DNA of 64,000 bases from Astragalus membranaceus (Eukaryota > Streptophyta > Magnoliopsida > Fabales > Fabaceae): the NCBI GenBank assembly GCA_039519185.1, contig CM076846.1:109154442-109218441 (forward strand), written 5' to 3'. A program made the position numbers and the translations under genes. Shown one piece after another: positions 11,068 to 22,901 of the stretch. Numbering within the stretch: position 1 is the first letter of the stretch; each line of letters starts with the position of its first letter. The notes beneath the pieces were generated by a model. The model saw only the letters and a program-made list of their open reading frames with translations, did not search any database and was not told where the DNA came from.

Positions 11068-13768
11068 TGTAGCGACCGAAAAATCCGAAGGAGGGGATTC
11101 TTCGTCATTTTTGCAATGAAGCCGCCATCAATATTTATTAAATAGGAAAACATTGAAAAAAACCTTTGTTTTTGGGTTCGGGGGTCGATTATGCGCGGGG
11201 AAGGTATTAGCACCCCACAGCATCTTTTCAAGAGAAAGGTTACCATTTAATTTAATGTGTAGAGAGAAAGTTAATTTAAAGAAAATACCTTAAATTTACC
11301 TTTATATTATTTGCAAAATTGAAGAGGAAGACTTAATAAAAAATTTTAGTTTTTTGCGCTTGACAGGAGTGGGCCCCTGCTCCTACGTATCTCCAGGTGC
11401 GATGGAGAAATCAAAGCTACGTAGTTCTTGGGGTAGAAAATGTTTGTGTGTTGTTGTTTTTTATTTATTTTTGAAATTGGGAGAGGTACTCGAGACGACC
11501 AAACAAGTAAAACTCAGAGTGGTCGTCGCTCATAGCTCATTTGGAAACCAAAGCTGTTATCAACGGTCAAACAAGCTAAGCTCAGAGTGACCATTAATAA
11601 CAAACCAATTTTTTGTTTAGGAAAACATTTATTCGTTATTTGAAAAAAAAAAAGGTTTGTGAGAGAAAATATTTATTTAGGGAAAAGAGATTTTTTTTTA
11701 AAAAAAGAAACAGGGGGTGTAGTGGTAAAATAAATGTGTAAATAAAAGGGGGGCTGTATTATTAAAACTGGAGTGTAGATAATAGCCCAATCTCATTTTT
11801 ATTGGGCTGATCCGTTTCAAAAATTCGTGGGCTTCAGAGGGGCGCGAGAAGTAAACACAGGGGGTGCTAATAGAGATCTGAAAAATAAAAAATGTGAAAA
11901 GACATAAATGCCCTTACACCCCTACTATAAAAGCAAAAACTCAAATTTGGAAACCCTAAATCTTTCTCTCCTTCACGCGGCGCTCCTTTTCCCCAAAACA
12001 CCAACCCTAATTTTTTCTTCTCTCTCTCCTTGCCGCGGCTGACCACACCCTCACCCCCTCCTCTCCGTTTTGCCTCCTCTCCTTCAACCGATCCTCACTT
12101 TCCCCTCCCCTCACAGCCTCTCTCTCTCACCGACCCAAACCTTCGCCGCCCACCCCTTTCTTTTCTCACCAAATCGCGACACTCTCTCCTCCTCACTGAC
12201 CCACTATTTCTCTGATCTGGTTGCTGTTGGTGGTGCTGTTTGGTTCTGGGTCATCGACGGTGTGGTTACGACGGCGACGGTGATAAGGGGGAAACGAAAC
12301 GGAGGGCGACACGGTGGTTGGTAGATGCGTTTGGTTGCGGGGTGATGGTCGCGATGGCTGTGAGATTTCGGTGGTTGTGGTTCGTTTTATGGCCGTGGTG
12401 CGGTTTGCGGCTGAGATGGGTGGTGACGCCGTGGGTGGTGATTTCCGGTGGCGGTGATGTGGAGGTTCCGGTCATACAACGGGGGGGAGGCTACGGTAAT
12501 GGCTGTGTTTGGTTTTCTGTGTTGGTGTCTTGCGGCGGCGTGAAGGGTTTATCGGTGACAGTGGTGGCCGTTTGGTGGAGGCTGGCCGTGGGGCTACGGT
12601 GGTGACCACCGCAAGTGGTGGCCGGAGGTAAAACCTCTCCCTTCTCTCTTTCTTATTTCGGTTCTGTTTTGGAATTTTTATTTTCCTTTCTCCTTTTTTT
12701 TTAAAACGAAAATAGCTTATACCCTTCCCCCTATTTTCTCTACTTTCGTATTCTCTTTCTGCTACAATTTCATCATTTTGCATTTTATCTGTTAAAGCAT
12801 TAGTTGATGATTTTTGGCTTGCATTTTGTTAGTCATTGTAAACAGAGAAGAAAAAAAAACTTACGCATACATACTTAAGCATAATAGTCATGTATACCTG
12901 TTGTTATTTGCTGAATAACAGAAACAGACAAGAAGGAAAAGCTGAAGAAAATAGGAATTTACCTAGTTCTAAGCTTTTACTCTGTGCGACCCTTTATATC
13001 TGATTCTGAGTATCTCTGGAACTAGCATCAACTTAATATCAGTGTTGTATTTTTATGTGTATCTCTCTGTCTTCAACTGATTTCTGTTCATTGTATTTAT
13101 AGGCAAAATTATGGTGTAGGGGTGGTGTTGGAGCAGGGAATCAAACCCCTCAGGAGACCAAGCTGTTGCAGTGGAGCAGATTGGAGCAGTGGAGCAGCAG
13201 CTTGCAGGGTGGTGCCTGCCAATGCTGCCATGTTTTTTTTGCTGAAAATGGGAGGCAAGTAAAGGGACAAGAAGAAGGAAGTTTGGGCTTGTAGCTTCAT
13301 GGAGAGGGAAGGCAGCAAGTCGCAGGCTGCTGTCTTTTTTTTGGTTTTTTGCTTTATTATTTTTTGTACTCTTTTTTTGCTTTTAATTAAATTTTTGTAC
13401 CAACTGCCATTAATTTTTTTTGTCCTCATGTAAATCAAAGTTGACTTTGGTTGTACCTTTTATTTTGTAAAAAAAAAAACTGTTTATAATAATAAAAACA
13501 TTAATTCAGAAATTGATTTTTTTATTAGATTTTTTTTTATATAACACTAATAACAAACTAAATAATGACAATCATAATATCAATAAGCAATGAAAACCGA
13601 GTTAAACATTCGCAACGACGAGATGCGGAAAGCTTTCGCATAATAAAAAAAAATGAAACGTGGCACAGCGAGAACGACGACGCGTGCACAATTAAAAGCG
13701 ACTCGCATATGCTAGGTACGAATTGAAACCATTTGCATTAATCTAACGGACAAAATTGGGGTATGACA
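11068..13768 (-). repeat. Ogre 3' LTR (left copy)
   Basis: 2,701 bp, about 99% identical by eye to 25761-28459. In coding orientation it starts TGTCATACCCC and ends CGCTACA. A minus-strand TATA box (CCTATAAATACA) is at 13092-13103. Open frames within it (for example 12030-12605 plus or 13109-13438 minus) are identical in the other LTR and are not recognisable proteins. Confidence 0.95.
11925..12629 (+). promoter_or_regulatory. Opposite-strand promoter-like leader inside the Ogre LTR
   Basis: On the strand opposite to Ogre coding there is CTATAAAAG (11925-11933). Some 35 bp downstream is a plant 5'UTR-like stretch (AAACCCTAAATCTTTCTCTCC), then GC-rich sequence, then a donor-like GAG|GTAAAA at 12628. 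A possible acceptor, TTTATAG, ends at 13102. The same arrangement is in the other LTR from 26617. It could drive antisense or read-out transcription; this is inference only. Confidence 0.4.
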
Positions 13769-13782
13769 GCTGCCCCTCTTTA
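13769..13782 (-). other. Ogre polypurine tract
   Basis: Minus-strand AAAGAGGGGCAGC abuts the start of the 3' LTR (coding orientation). Position and composition are those of the plus-strand DNA primer of LTR elements. Confidence 0.8.
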
Positions 13783-15249
13783 TTTATATTTTACTAGGAA
13801 ATATGAAGGGCTTCTAAATTTCTCGAGTAAAATAGAAATAAAGATAAAAATACACTAATTTTGTCAAAACCTTTTCTTTTTGAGAAAATCATAAAAAAAA
13901 AGGGTTTACATAGAACAAAAGTAAAGAAGGATCGCTGGGGATCTGAAGGAGCATTCGGGGCTCTGATGGTCTAATTCACGGTCGATGCTCGGCGCATTGA
14001 CTGGAGTCAAACTGAAGGACCGACGGGGTCTGAAGGGCATGCCTAAGCCTGATGGACCAATGGGTCTGAAGGAGCGCAAACTAGCAACGGTACTAGTAAA
14101 ACGGTCTGCTTGGGGGATGGCCTTTTTCGAGCGGCCAAGGGTGGCAAGGTCAGGTCGTTGACCTGATTTGCACACCTCGAAGGACGTGCACTGTGTTTTT
14201 TAGGCGGACACAGCTAGTCTGAAGGACCTGGGGTCGGATGATCCGTCGGTTGCTCGATTAACGCGACGTGCGATCTGGATTGAAGGACCAATTGTTGGCC
14301 TGAAGGAGCGCTAGGGCTCTGAGGGACCGCTGGGGGTCTAGAAGGTTGATACTAGGCTCAATGCTAACACTATAACTTAAATTATTTTTGACAAATAAAA
14401 AACTAATCTATATTTGAACGCATTTTAAGGATGCAATGGATGATGTATGCGTGCATGCAGTGTAAGCATGTGCCAAGATCGATATCTGGTGGTATGATGA
14501 ATGAAATGTGGGATGCTTTTTCTCTTTGTTTGTGTTTTTTCTTTTTTGATTCTTTTCGCTCTTTTGCTCTTTCTCGACTCTTTTGCTCTTTTGCTCTTTC
14601 TTGACTTTTCTGCTGATCTCATCACCTTGCAGGAATCTCGACGTGAGATATGAGGGTTGCCTCAAAGTAGTGGGGCCAAAGCACGGGTTATTGTGATTCA
14701 TTGCTTGAAGTGATTATGCATTTGTTCTCTTTGCCATTTTATAAGAGATCATCTCATTTTTGTGATTTTTAGAAATTTCGCAATGATTGTGACGCTTTCG
14801 ATTATGCACATGTTTCGCAATTCAATATCATCTACCATAAAACATCTTTTCAAAGCAAATAGGGAAGTGAGAGAGTGAAGATAGAGTTTAATATTCAAAT
14901 GGAAACCGAGTGCGCAGAAGGTCACACTGGCTGAAAATTACGTTGAGAGCTTCAACTAAAAAGAAAGAAAGAAAAAGAAAAAGCAGATGTTTTGATTGTT
15001 TGTATCTTGGAGGTAACAATGCCAATCACCCATACACATGACCTTGAGCATCCATCACCCAACTTTCGGAGGACTGCCTTTGCATTTGTTCCAAGTCCAA
15101 CTTATTGACCCTAATTTTTGCCTGGACTACTCTTTAGAGTTTTCAGTCCACCAGGTCGCTCTAATTTTTGCCTGGGCCGCCCTTTCGGGTTTTCGACCTA
15201 GCGAGCTCATTTTTGCTTGGCTCATCTTTCTCTTTTTTCATATATTTCT
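13783..15249 (-). other. Ogre 3' untranslated region with CTGAAGGA-type repeats
   Basis: About 1.5 kb between the integrase stop and the PPT. 13935-14345 has irregular GC-rich repeats of CTGAAGGAC/CTGAAGGAGC units, and 14510-14620 has TTTTGCTCTTTC/CTTTTTT repeats. Variable repeats in this position are typical of Tat/Ogre elements. No gene seen. Confidence 0.6.
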
Positions 15250-16833
15250 TTAGGCATAGTACTTCTTAACTGCATCTGAGTTCACTGGGAGCGGGAGGTC
15301 TTCACCGTCCATTTTTGTGAGAATTAAGGCTCCTCCAGAGAATGCTTTCTTTACCACATAAGGCCCTTCGTAATTAGGGGTCCATTTTCCACGGGAATCC
15401 TTTTGGATAGGCAAAATTTTCTTGAGCACTAGATCTCCTTCTTGAAACTGTCGAGGTCGAACTTTCTTATCATAAGCTTTCTTCATTCTTTGCTGATACA
15501 ACTGCCCGTGACACAAAGCTTCCACTCGTTTTTCCTCTATGAGGTTCAATTGATCAAATCGAGATTGAACCCATTCCGCTTCCTCTAATTTGGTTTCCAT
15601 TAACATTCGCAGAGAGGGTATTTCGACTTCTACGGGAAGAACCGCTTCCATCCCGTATACTAGTGAGAACGGTGTTGCCCCTGTTGACGTGCGGACTGAG
15701 GTCCGGTACCCATGCAAAGCAAAAGGTAACATTTCATGCCAGTCCTTGAAGGTCACTACCATCTTTTGCACGATCTTCTTTATGTTCTTATTTGCAGCTT
15801 GGACTGCCCCATTCATCTTCGGACGGTATGGGGAAGAATTATGATGTTGGATTTTGAAGTCATCACACAACTCTTTCATCATCTTGTTGTTCAGGTTGGT
15901 CCCATTGTCTGTGATGATTTTATTTGGAAGGCCGTAACGGCAGATCAAATCTCTCTTTATGAACTTGACAACCACAGATTTTGTTACGCTGGCATAAGAA
16001 GCGGCCTCGACCCATTTAGTGAAATAATCGATAGCGACAAGAATGAAGTGATGTCCATTTGATGCCTTAGGTTCGATGGGACCAATGACATCCATTCCCC
16101 ACATTGAGAATGGCCATGGTGCTGTTAGGACGTTCAAAGAAGCAGGCGGCACATGGATATTATCAGCGTAGATTTGACACTTATGGCATTTTCTCACGTA
16201 GTTAAAGCAATCGGTTTCCATTGTCAACCAGTAGTAGCCAGCCCTTAGGATTTTTCTTGCCATGGTGTGCCCGCTAGAATGGGTTCCGAAAGAGCCTTCA
16301 TGGACATCTTTCATAATTCTTTCTGCTTCTTCTTTTGCAACACATCTGAGGAGGACCATGTCGTGGTTCCTTTTGTAAAGCACCTCCCCGTTTAGGAAGA
16401 AACCCATCGATAACCTCCTAAGTGTCCTCTTGTCATTCTCAGTGGCACCAGGAGGATACTCTCGGCTTGTGATATAGTGCTTGATATCGTAATACCAAGG
16501 TTTACTGTCAGGCTCTTCTTCGATTGCCACGCAATGATGTGCCGGTAGGTCTCGATGTTGGATTCGGATGAATGTCAGACTTTTGTTGTTATTGATATTG
16601 AACATTGATGACAAAGTCGCCAAAGCGTCAGCCAACTGATTTTCTTCGCGTGGGAGATGGTGGAAGGTGACCTCCTCGAATCGTTCAACCATCTCTTGGA
16701 TGTGATCACAATAAGGAATTAATTTGGAATCCCTGGTTTCCCAGTCGCCTTTTATCTGATGGATGACCAACGCTGAGTCCCCATATACATCGAGTCTTTT
16801 GACTTTCCATTCAAGGGCCGCTTTGATGCCTAG
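15250..16833 (-). pseudogene. Ogre second RNase H (rest) and integrase
   Basis: Minus-strand frame continuing after TGA at 16836-16834. It begins with the rest of the archaeal-type RNase H (VYGDSALVIHQIKGDWETRD; NQLADALATL). The integrase HHCC motif follows near 16310-16175 (HEGSFGTHSSGH...CHKCQIY). The DDE core has GMDVIGPI, TDNGTNLNNKMM (near 15920-15885) and the later E in GAVQAANK. GPYVV near the end closes the domain. The integrase frame is open to its stop at 15250. Confidence 0.9.
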
Positions 16834-18324
16834 GACTCACGCTTCATATTCTGCAATGTTATTAGTGCAGTAGAAGCTCAGTCTAGCAGTAAGTGGTATG
16901 AAGCGGTTATCAGGAGAAATCAACACAGCTCCGACCCCGTGCCCATACAAATTGGAAGCGCCATCAAATGACATCCTCCACCTTTCGTCGTCTGGAGATT
17001 TCCCTTCTCCGAATAGAGCCATTATATCTTCATCTGGGAAATCGTATTGCATTGATTGGTAATCTTCAATGGGTTGATGTGCCAAGTATTCAGCTAAGGC
17101 ACTACCTTTGATTGCTTTCTGAGTGACGTACAAAAGGTCATATTCGGATAGTAGCATTTGCCAACGGGCGATTCTTCCTGTGAGTGCAGGTTTTTCAAAA
17201 ATGTACTTGATTGGATCCATTTTAGATACCAACCAGGTCGTGTGGCTCAGCATATACTGCCTCAGACGACGTGCAGCCCAGGCCAGAGCGCAACATGTTT
17301 TTTCCAACAATGAGTATCTCGTCTCGCACTCGGTGAACTTCTTGCTTAGGTAGTAGATGGCATGTTCTCTCCTTCCAGACTCATCATGTTGCCCCAGTAC
17401 GCAACCCATTGAGTTGTCTAGCACTGTTAAGTATAGAATGAGGGGTCTGCCCTGCACCGGTGGCATCAGAATCGGTGGATTTTGGAGGTACCTCTTGATC
17501 TTTTCAAAGGCCTCCTGGCACTTATCGTTCCACTTTGTTTCTTGGTTCTTGCACAGCAATTTGAAGATCGGCTCGCAGGTCGATGTTAATTGGGATATGA
17601 ATCTGGAGATGTAGTTCAACCTTCCTAGGACCCCACGAACTTCCCTCTCAGTTTTAGGCGCTGGCATTTCAAGAATTGCTCGTACCTTGTCCGGATCTAC
17701 TTCTATTCCCTTCTGACTGACTATGAACCCCAACAACTTTCCTGACCTTACACCGAAAGTGCATTTGGCGGGGTTTAATCTGAGTTTGAACTTCCTTAAG
17801 CGTTCAAATAGTTTCTGCAGATCAACATGTTCTTCTTCAGTCTTGGACTTTGCGATCATGTCATCCACATAGACTTCAATTTCTTTATGCATCATATCAT
17901 GGAATAAAGCTACCATCGCCCTTTGGTATGTTGCACCAGCGTTCTTCAATCCGAACGGCAATACTTTGTAACAGAAGGTTCCCCAGAGAGTGATGAAGGT
18001 GTTTTTCTCCATATCTTCGGGGGCCATCTTGATTTGATTATATCCGGAATATCCATCCATGAAGGAAAATAAGGAGTGTTGCGCTGTGCTATCCACCAGG
18101 ACATCAATGTGGGGCAAAGGGAAATCATCTTTAGGACTTGCTCTGTTTAGGTCTCGATAATCGACGCACATTCTGACCTTCCCATCCTTCTTCGGAACCG
18201 GGACAATGTTGGCTACCCATTGAGGATACTTTGCTACCGCTAAGAATCCAGCGTCGAATTGCTTCTTGACTTCATCTCTGATTTTCAGTGACATTTCTGG
18301 CTTCATCCTTCTCAACTTTTTTTT
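16834..18324 (-). pseudogene. Ogre reverse transcriptase and RNase H
   Basis: Carries RT blocks VRMCVDYRDLNRASPKDDFP and FCYKVLPFGLKNAGATYQRA, and the catalytic YVDD near 17870-17859. The connection and RNase H follow, then an archaeal-type RNase H start (MSFDGASN...NNIAEYEA) cut by TGA at 16836-16834. At the 5' side the frame breaks in a run of eight A on the coding strand (plus 18317-18324), one short of the number needed to stay in frame with 18578-18312. Confidence 0.9.
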
Positions 18325-18696
18325 ACCGGCGGGCATTCGGGCTTTACTGGTAACTTATGCTCGACTATGTTGGGTTCCAGTCCAGGCATGTCTTGGTATG
18401 TCCATGCGAAGATGTCAACATAGTCGAACAAGAGCCTAACTAGCTTCTCTCGCTCACTATCTTTCATTGTGATGCCGATTTTAACCTCTTTCTTATCCTC
18501 TTCTGTGCCCAAGTTTATTACCTCAGTAGATTCCTCGTGGGGTTGAATCACTTTTTCTTCTTGTTCCATCATTCTCATTAACTCTGGAGGAGTTTCCTAG
18601 TTATCTTCAACATCTTCCTCAGTTTGATTACTCGGGTGATCAAAGTCACAGTATGAATTATTGGCGTTGTTATTTTCAAAGGCGTTTTTTTCAAAT
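18312..18696 (-). pseudogene. Ogre exon start upstream of RT
   Basis: The coding sense before RT includes the conserved FDYVDIFAWTYQDMPGL segment preceding RT in Ogre. The frame runs upstream from 18578 through one TAG (18599-18597) to an acceptor-like TACTAATGCAG at 18707-18697. That site also has a good branch-point match (TACTAAT). It is therefore the likely 5' edge of the RT exon after the Ogre intron. Confidence 0.65.
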
Positions 18697-18888
18697 CTGC
18701 ATTAGTATAAATTGACGGAATGAAAAACGAGCAAAAAGAAAATGAAACGCAAGTGCCAAAGAAAACTGAAATTTATTGGAGAATCTGAAATAACATTTTA
18801 TTGATATTGATATTGAAAGGAAACATGTGTGCCCGAATGAAATGTCCTCAGGCCTTGGGCAGAGCCATAGGATTGCATTACAGAAACA
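18697..18888 (-). other. Probable Ogre intron between protease and RT
   Basis: Short AT-rich gap between the stop of gag-pro and the RT exon, closed by TACTAATGCAG. Ogre elements are known to splice an intron here so that gag-pro and RT-INT can be joined. The donor is unclear; candidates are GTAGTT at about 18909 and AAG|TAATG near 18892. Confidence 0.5.
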
Positions 18889-21800
18889 TTACTTTGAACT
18901 AAAAACTACAGGAAAATCGACGATCTCCCAATTCTTGAGCTTTTCGCTTGCTGGACAACGGCGCACAAGACTGGCACCACCATTTTCAGCGCTTGAATCA
19001 CCTTCAATAGCTGCAACCTGGTTAGGATCTAGCACCCCTGCGCTCTGAAAGCTTTGCTTTATGTCGCCGATGAAAATTTTCTTCATATCTGGCTCCCGAC
19101 CCTCAAGTTTGGCCAACCTCCGCTCCTTCTTTTCCGCGGCGATCCTTCCTTTGTCAGTACGACTAGGCTGGTACCCTATCCCACATCTGTCCTTGTTCTC
19201 ACGCAGCTGTATGGGTGTTAGGATCCCTTGTTCAGTATTCCCTAAACTGTTTCCCGCTTGATAACCCTTGCTTGTCATGACTTTAGCAATCATCAATGCA
19301 GCTTTGGACAGCTTTGGTTTTAACAATGGGGCCCCGTCCCCCACAAAGGTAGCATTTGCAATTTCTAGTGCTTGGAAGGCGGTCTCGAAAGATTCTTCTG
19401 CAGCCTCAACATAACGGATAGGAAACGGCTTATTGACTAGCAACTCTTCTTCCCCCGAAACGACCACTAACTTGTTGTTGACTATGAACTTGAGCTTTTG
19501 ATGTAGAGAAGAGGGCACAGCCCCTGCGGAATGGATCCAAGGTCTTCCCAGAAGACAGCTGTAAGACGGATTGATGTCCATCACTTGGAAACTCACTATG
19601 AAGACCTCTGGACCTACCTGTACAGGTAACTCCATCTCCCCGATAACCTCTCTTTTAGACCCATCGAATGCCCTGACCAGCGTAGAACTGGGTTTCATGT
19701 ATGAACAATCTACGTCTAGTTTGTTCATGGTTGATTTGGGTAATACGTTCAGGGACGATCCGTTATCGATGAGTACTCGAGCTAGAGAGTATTCTCCACA
19801 TTTCACGGAGATATGCAGAGCCTTGTTGTGCCCTCTTCCCTCAACGGGGATCTCGTCATCTGTGAAGGTGAGGTAGTTGTTTGCGACGATATTTCCGACG
19901 ATCCCATCAAACTGACCAACTGTGATGTCGTGAGTGACATGAGCTTCACTCAGCACCTTCATTAGTGTTGCTCGATGGGCTTCAGAATTGAGTAATAGTG
20001 ATAACATGGATATCTTAGCAGGAGTCTGATTTAGCTGATCCACTACTTTGTACTCACTCTGCCTCATAATCTTTAGGAACTCACTGGCTTCTTGCTCAGA
20101 TAGTGCCTTCTTGCCCGTATTTTTGTCAGACGACTCTCCCTCTACGTTTTTTCCTTTATCAATCTTTCCTCTTTCATTTGATTCTCTTCCTCCGGGTCTT
20201 TCAGGGGCATAGACGCGCCCACTCCGAGTCATTCCGCTGCTTCCCGAGATATTGGTGACATCAGGATTGTTTTGAGGACCTTTCACTTGGACTTTCGCGT
20301 TGTAATTCCATGGGACTGCTTTGGTGTCATTGTAGGGGAAGGGTGCTGACACTTGGATAGTGATTGGTTTAGGCATACCCAGGGACGACTTCGAGTCCTT
20401 AGTATAGCGGGTCTCTAGCGGCTTCCGAGTATCCTTGTTCTGGCCATTGCTCGATAGGATAGTTGACACCTGGTCCTCCCTCTTTTGAAAGCCCGCTTGT
20501 ATTACATGTCGGTCCAACAGGTCCTGAAGCACTTGTTTAAACGCCTCACAATTTCCAATGCAGTGATGGTCATTGCATGGATTCTTTCCAATGCATTCTC
20601 TCTCAATAATCCCAAAGGAACACAGATTAGCATGAATCACTTCCAGGGGTGTCTGGATGTATTCTACCCTCCTGATTAGGGACGGTTCTGCAAAATCCTC
20701 AATTGCATTAGTTGAGGGCATCCCATGTCCTGGTAATGGGTTGGTAGCCACGTTAGGACCGTTTTCCTTGAAGTTCAACCAGCCCGAGGCGATTAGATCT
20801 TGGACGACATACTTCAATGCCTTGCAGTTTTCTATGGAATGGCCGACCATTCCTGAATGAAATTCGCATGTGGTGTTTGGGTCGAAGCCTCTAGGGAAAG
20901 GGGGCTGGATCTGTCTCATTGGGCGGGTGGTGATTAAATTATGGCTGAGCAGGTGGCGAAATAGGTCGGAATATGACATTGGGATTGGATCAAACTGGAC
21001 GAATTTTCCGACTGAGTAGTTTTGTGGTTTATGGCCTTGGTTATTTTGGGTAGGTGGGGTAGATAGTGTTTGTGCTGAGAACGGACTGGTGTGAGAGGGA
21101 TTGGAGTAGGAAGTTTTTTCGGTTCCTGTGATGGCGTTGGCTTCTCCTTCCTTCTTTTTAGGAAATCCGGAGAAGGGCTTTTTCTGGTTAGTGTTTCCGG
21201 GGGAAGTATAAGCGATTTTCCCATTCCTCATTCCGTTCTCTAGCCTTTCTCGAATAACGACCATATCCGAGAAATTTGACGATACACTCCCAATCAATTT
21301 TTCATAGAAGGGTGAAGGAAGAGTTTCCATGAACATAGATACCATTTCCCTTTCAAACAGAGGTGGTGCTACCTGTGCTGCTAGTCCTCTCCAACGCTGA
21401 GCATATTCCTTGAGGGACTCATTATCTCTTTTAGTCATGTTTTGTAGCTGAGTCCTATCAGGAGCCATATCAGTGTTGTACTTATACTGCTTAAGGAAAG
21501 CATCAGCGAGATCCTTCCAACACCGAATATGAGTGGGTGTCAACTGCATATACCAATTTGAAGCTGCCCCAGCTAAGCTGTCTTGGAAGTAGTGGATAAG
21601 CAGCTTATCGTCATTTGCGAATGCAGCCATCTTCCTGCAATACATAGTTAGGTGGCTTGCCGGACATGTTGCTCCTCTGTATTTATCAAAATCTGGCACC
21701 TTAAACTTAGGGGGAATGACCACGTTTGGAACGAGACATAAATCTTGTGCATTTCTTGCACCAATACTGAATCCTTCAACTGCTCTCAACCTTTCTTCCA

Positions 21801-22584
21801 GCATTTGCAGTTTGTCTTGGGCTTGAGGGTTCTCCATAGAGTAGTTGTGAAGGAGTCCACTCATACCATAGTAAGGATGAATCATCGGAACTATGGCTGG
21901 GTTCACATTTGGGATATGTGAATGAGTGGGGTTCCTGAGGCTGGACCCTTGAGCTTGAGCATCGACTACAAGCGGTGAAGTGTAGCCGAGTGGAAATCTC
22001 TGTGGTGCGACAACAGGGCTCGGGTTGTGAATCTGCGGTGCCCCCGAATTACTGTTGTGACCTATCGGTGCAGGACGTCCTTGTCCCACGACTCCTGAGG
22101 GACCATCCTCCGGATTGGCCGCGACTGTCGGAGGTGTGTAACCTTGTGGAAGTCCATAAGGAGGTCATTGGTAACCCTGTTCGTTAGCCCCAGTAGGGTA
22201 CACTGTATGGGGGATTCCGGGTCCATTGGGAATAGGAGGGTTGGTAGCTTGATTTTCAGTGTTCCCAGCGGAGACATCTTCACCTGTATTCCCATTCTTC
22301 AAAGCTTGTAGGACCCTTAAGATCTCAGCCATCTGTTGCTTCATCACATCTATTTCTGCCCTAAGCTCTTGATTGCCTAGGTTCTGGTTACCCTGACCTA
22401 AGTCGTCCTGATGTGGATCGCCTTGATCCAGGTTATCTTGAGGTGGATTGTCCTGATTTGCTTCCATGTATCTGGCCTGAGAACGAGTCCAACAGCGATG
22501 TTGACGCACCAGCTTGTCTTTTACTCTCTGTTGACGGGATACATGATATGAGTATATGAATGGATGAAAAGATGAGTGATGCAT
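18889..22584 (-). pseudogene. Ogre gag-protease
   Basis: One minus-strand frame from 22584 to TAA 18889, interrupted only by TGA at 22167-22165. The gag core is LTMYCRKMAAFANDDKLLIHYF...WKDLADAFLKQYKYN. Two His/Cys motifs follow (CEFHSGMVGHSIENC; CNDHHCIGNC). The aspartic protease LIDNGSSLNVLP lies near 19780-19745, with DNGSS replacing DTGSS. A G-patch-like C-terminus (GYQAGNSLGNTEQGI) is present. The likely start is one of the Mets near 22584-22460. The single stop sits where a Trp codon is probable. Confidence 0.88.
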
Positions 22585-22901
22585 GTGTGCATGAGTTTTA
22601 TTATTTTAGGTCGAGAATTGTAAGCGTGTCTTGATTTGTCATAAGTACATAAATTAACGTTTCAAGCATTTTCAAAAGGAGGATCAATAGGTGAAACAAA
22701 CAAACTTCATTGATGGGGGAAAAGTACAGCATTTTTTGAAATAAAAGTTCGAAAGAAACAGTACAATGCTTTTTTACATTTCGCTCAAATACATATGGCT
22801 TTCATTTTTCCACTCCTCTCTCTTTTTCTACTAGTGGTGCCACCAGCCTTCTCCCTAAGTTCGGCAATCAGGATTTTGCAAAATTCCATAAATTCGGAAA
22901 C
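22585..22901 (-). other. Spacer between Ogre ORF1 and gag
   Basis: About 300 bp without open frame or recognised motif. Confidence 0.5.

Noticed and set aside
11354..13438. Several open frames on both strands in the Ogre LTR
   Set aside because: Identical frames recur in the other LTR, show no protein family, and are GC-skewed non-coding sequence.
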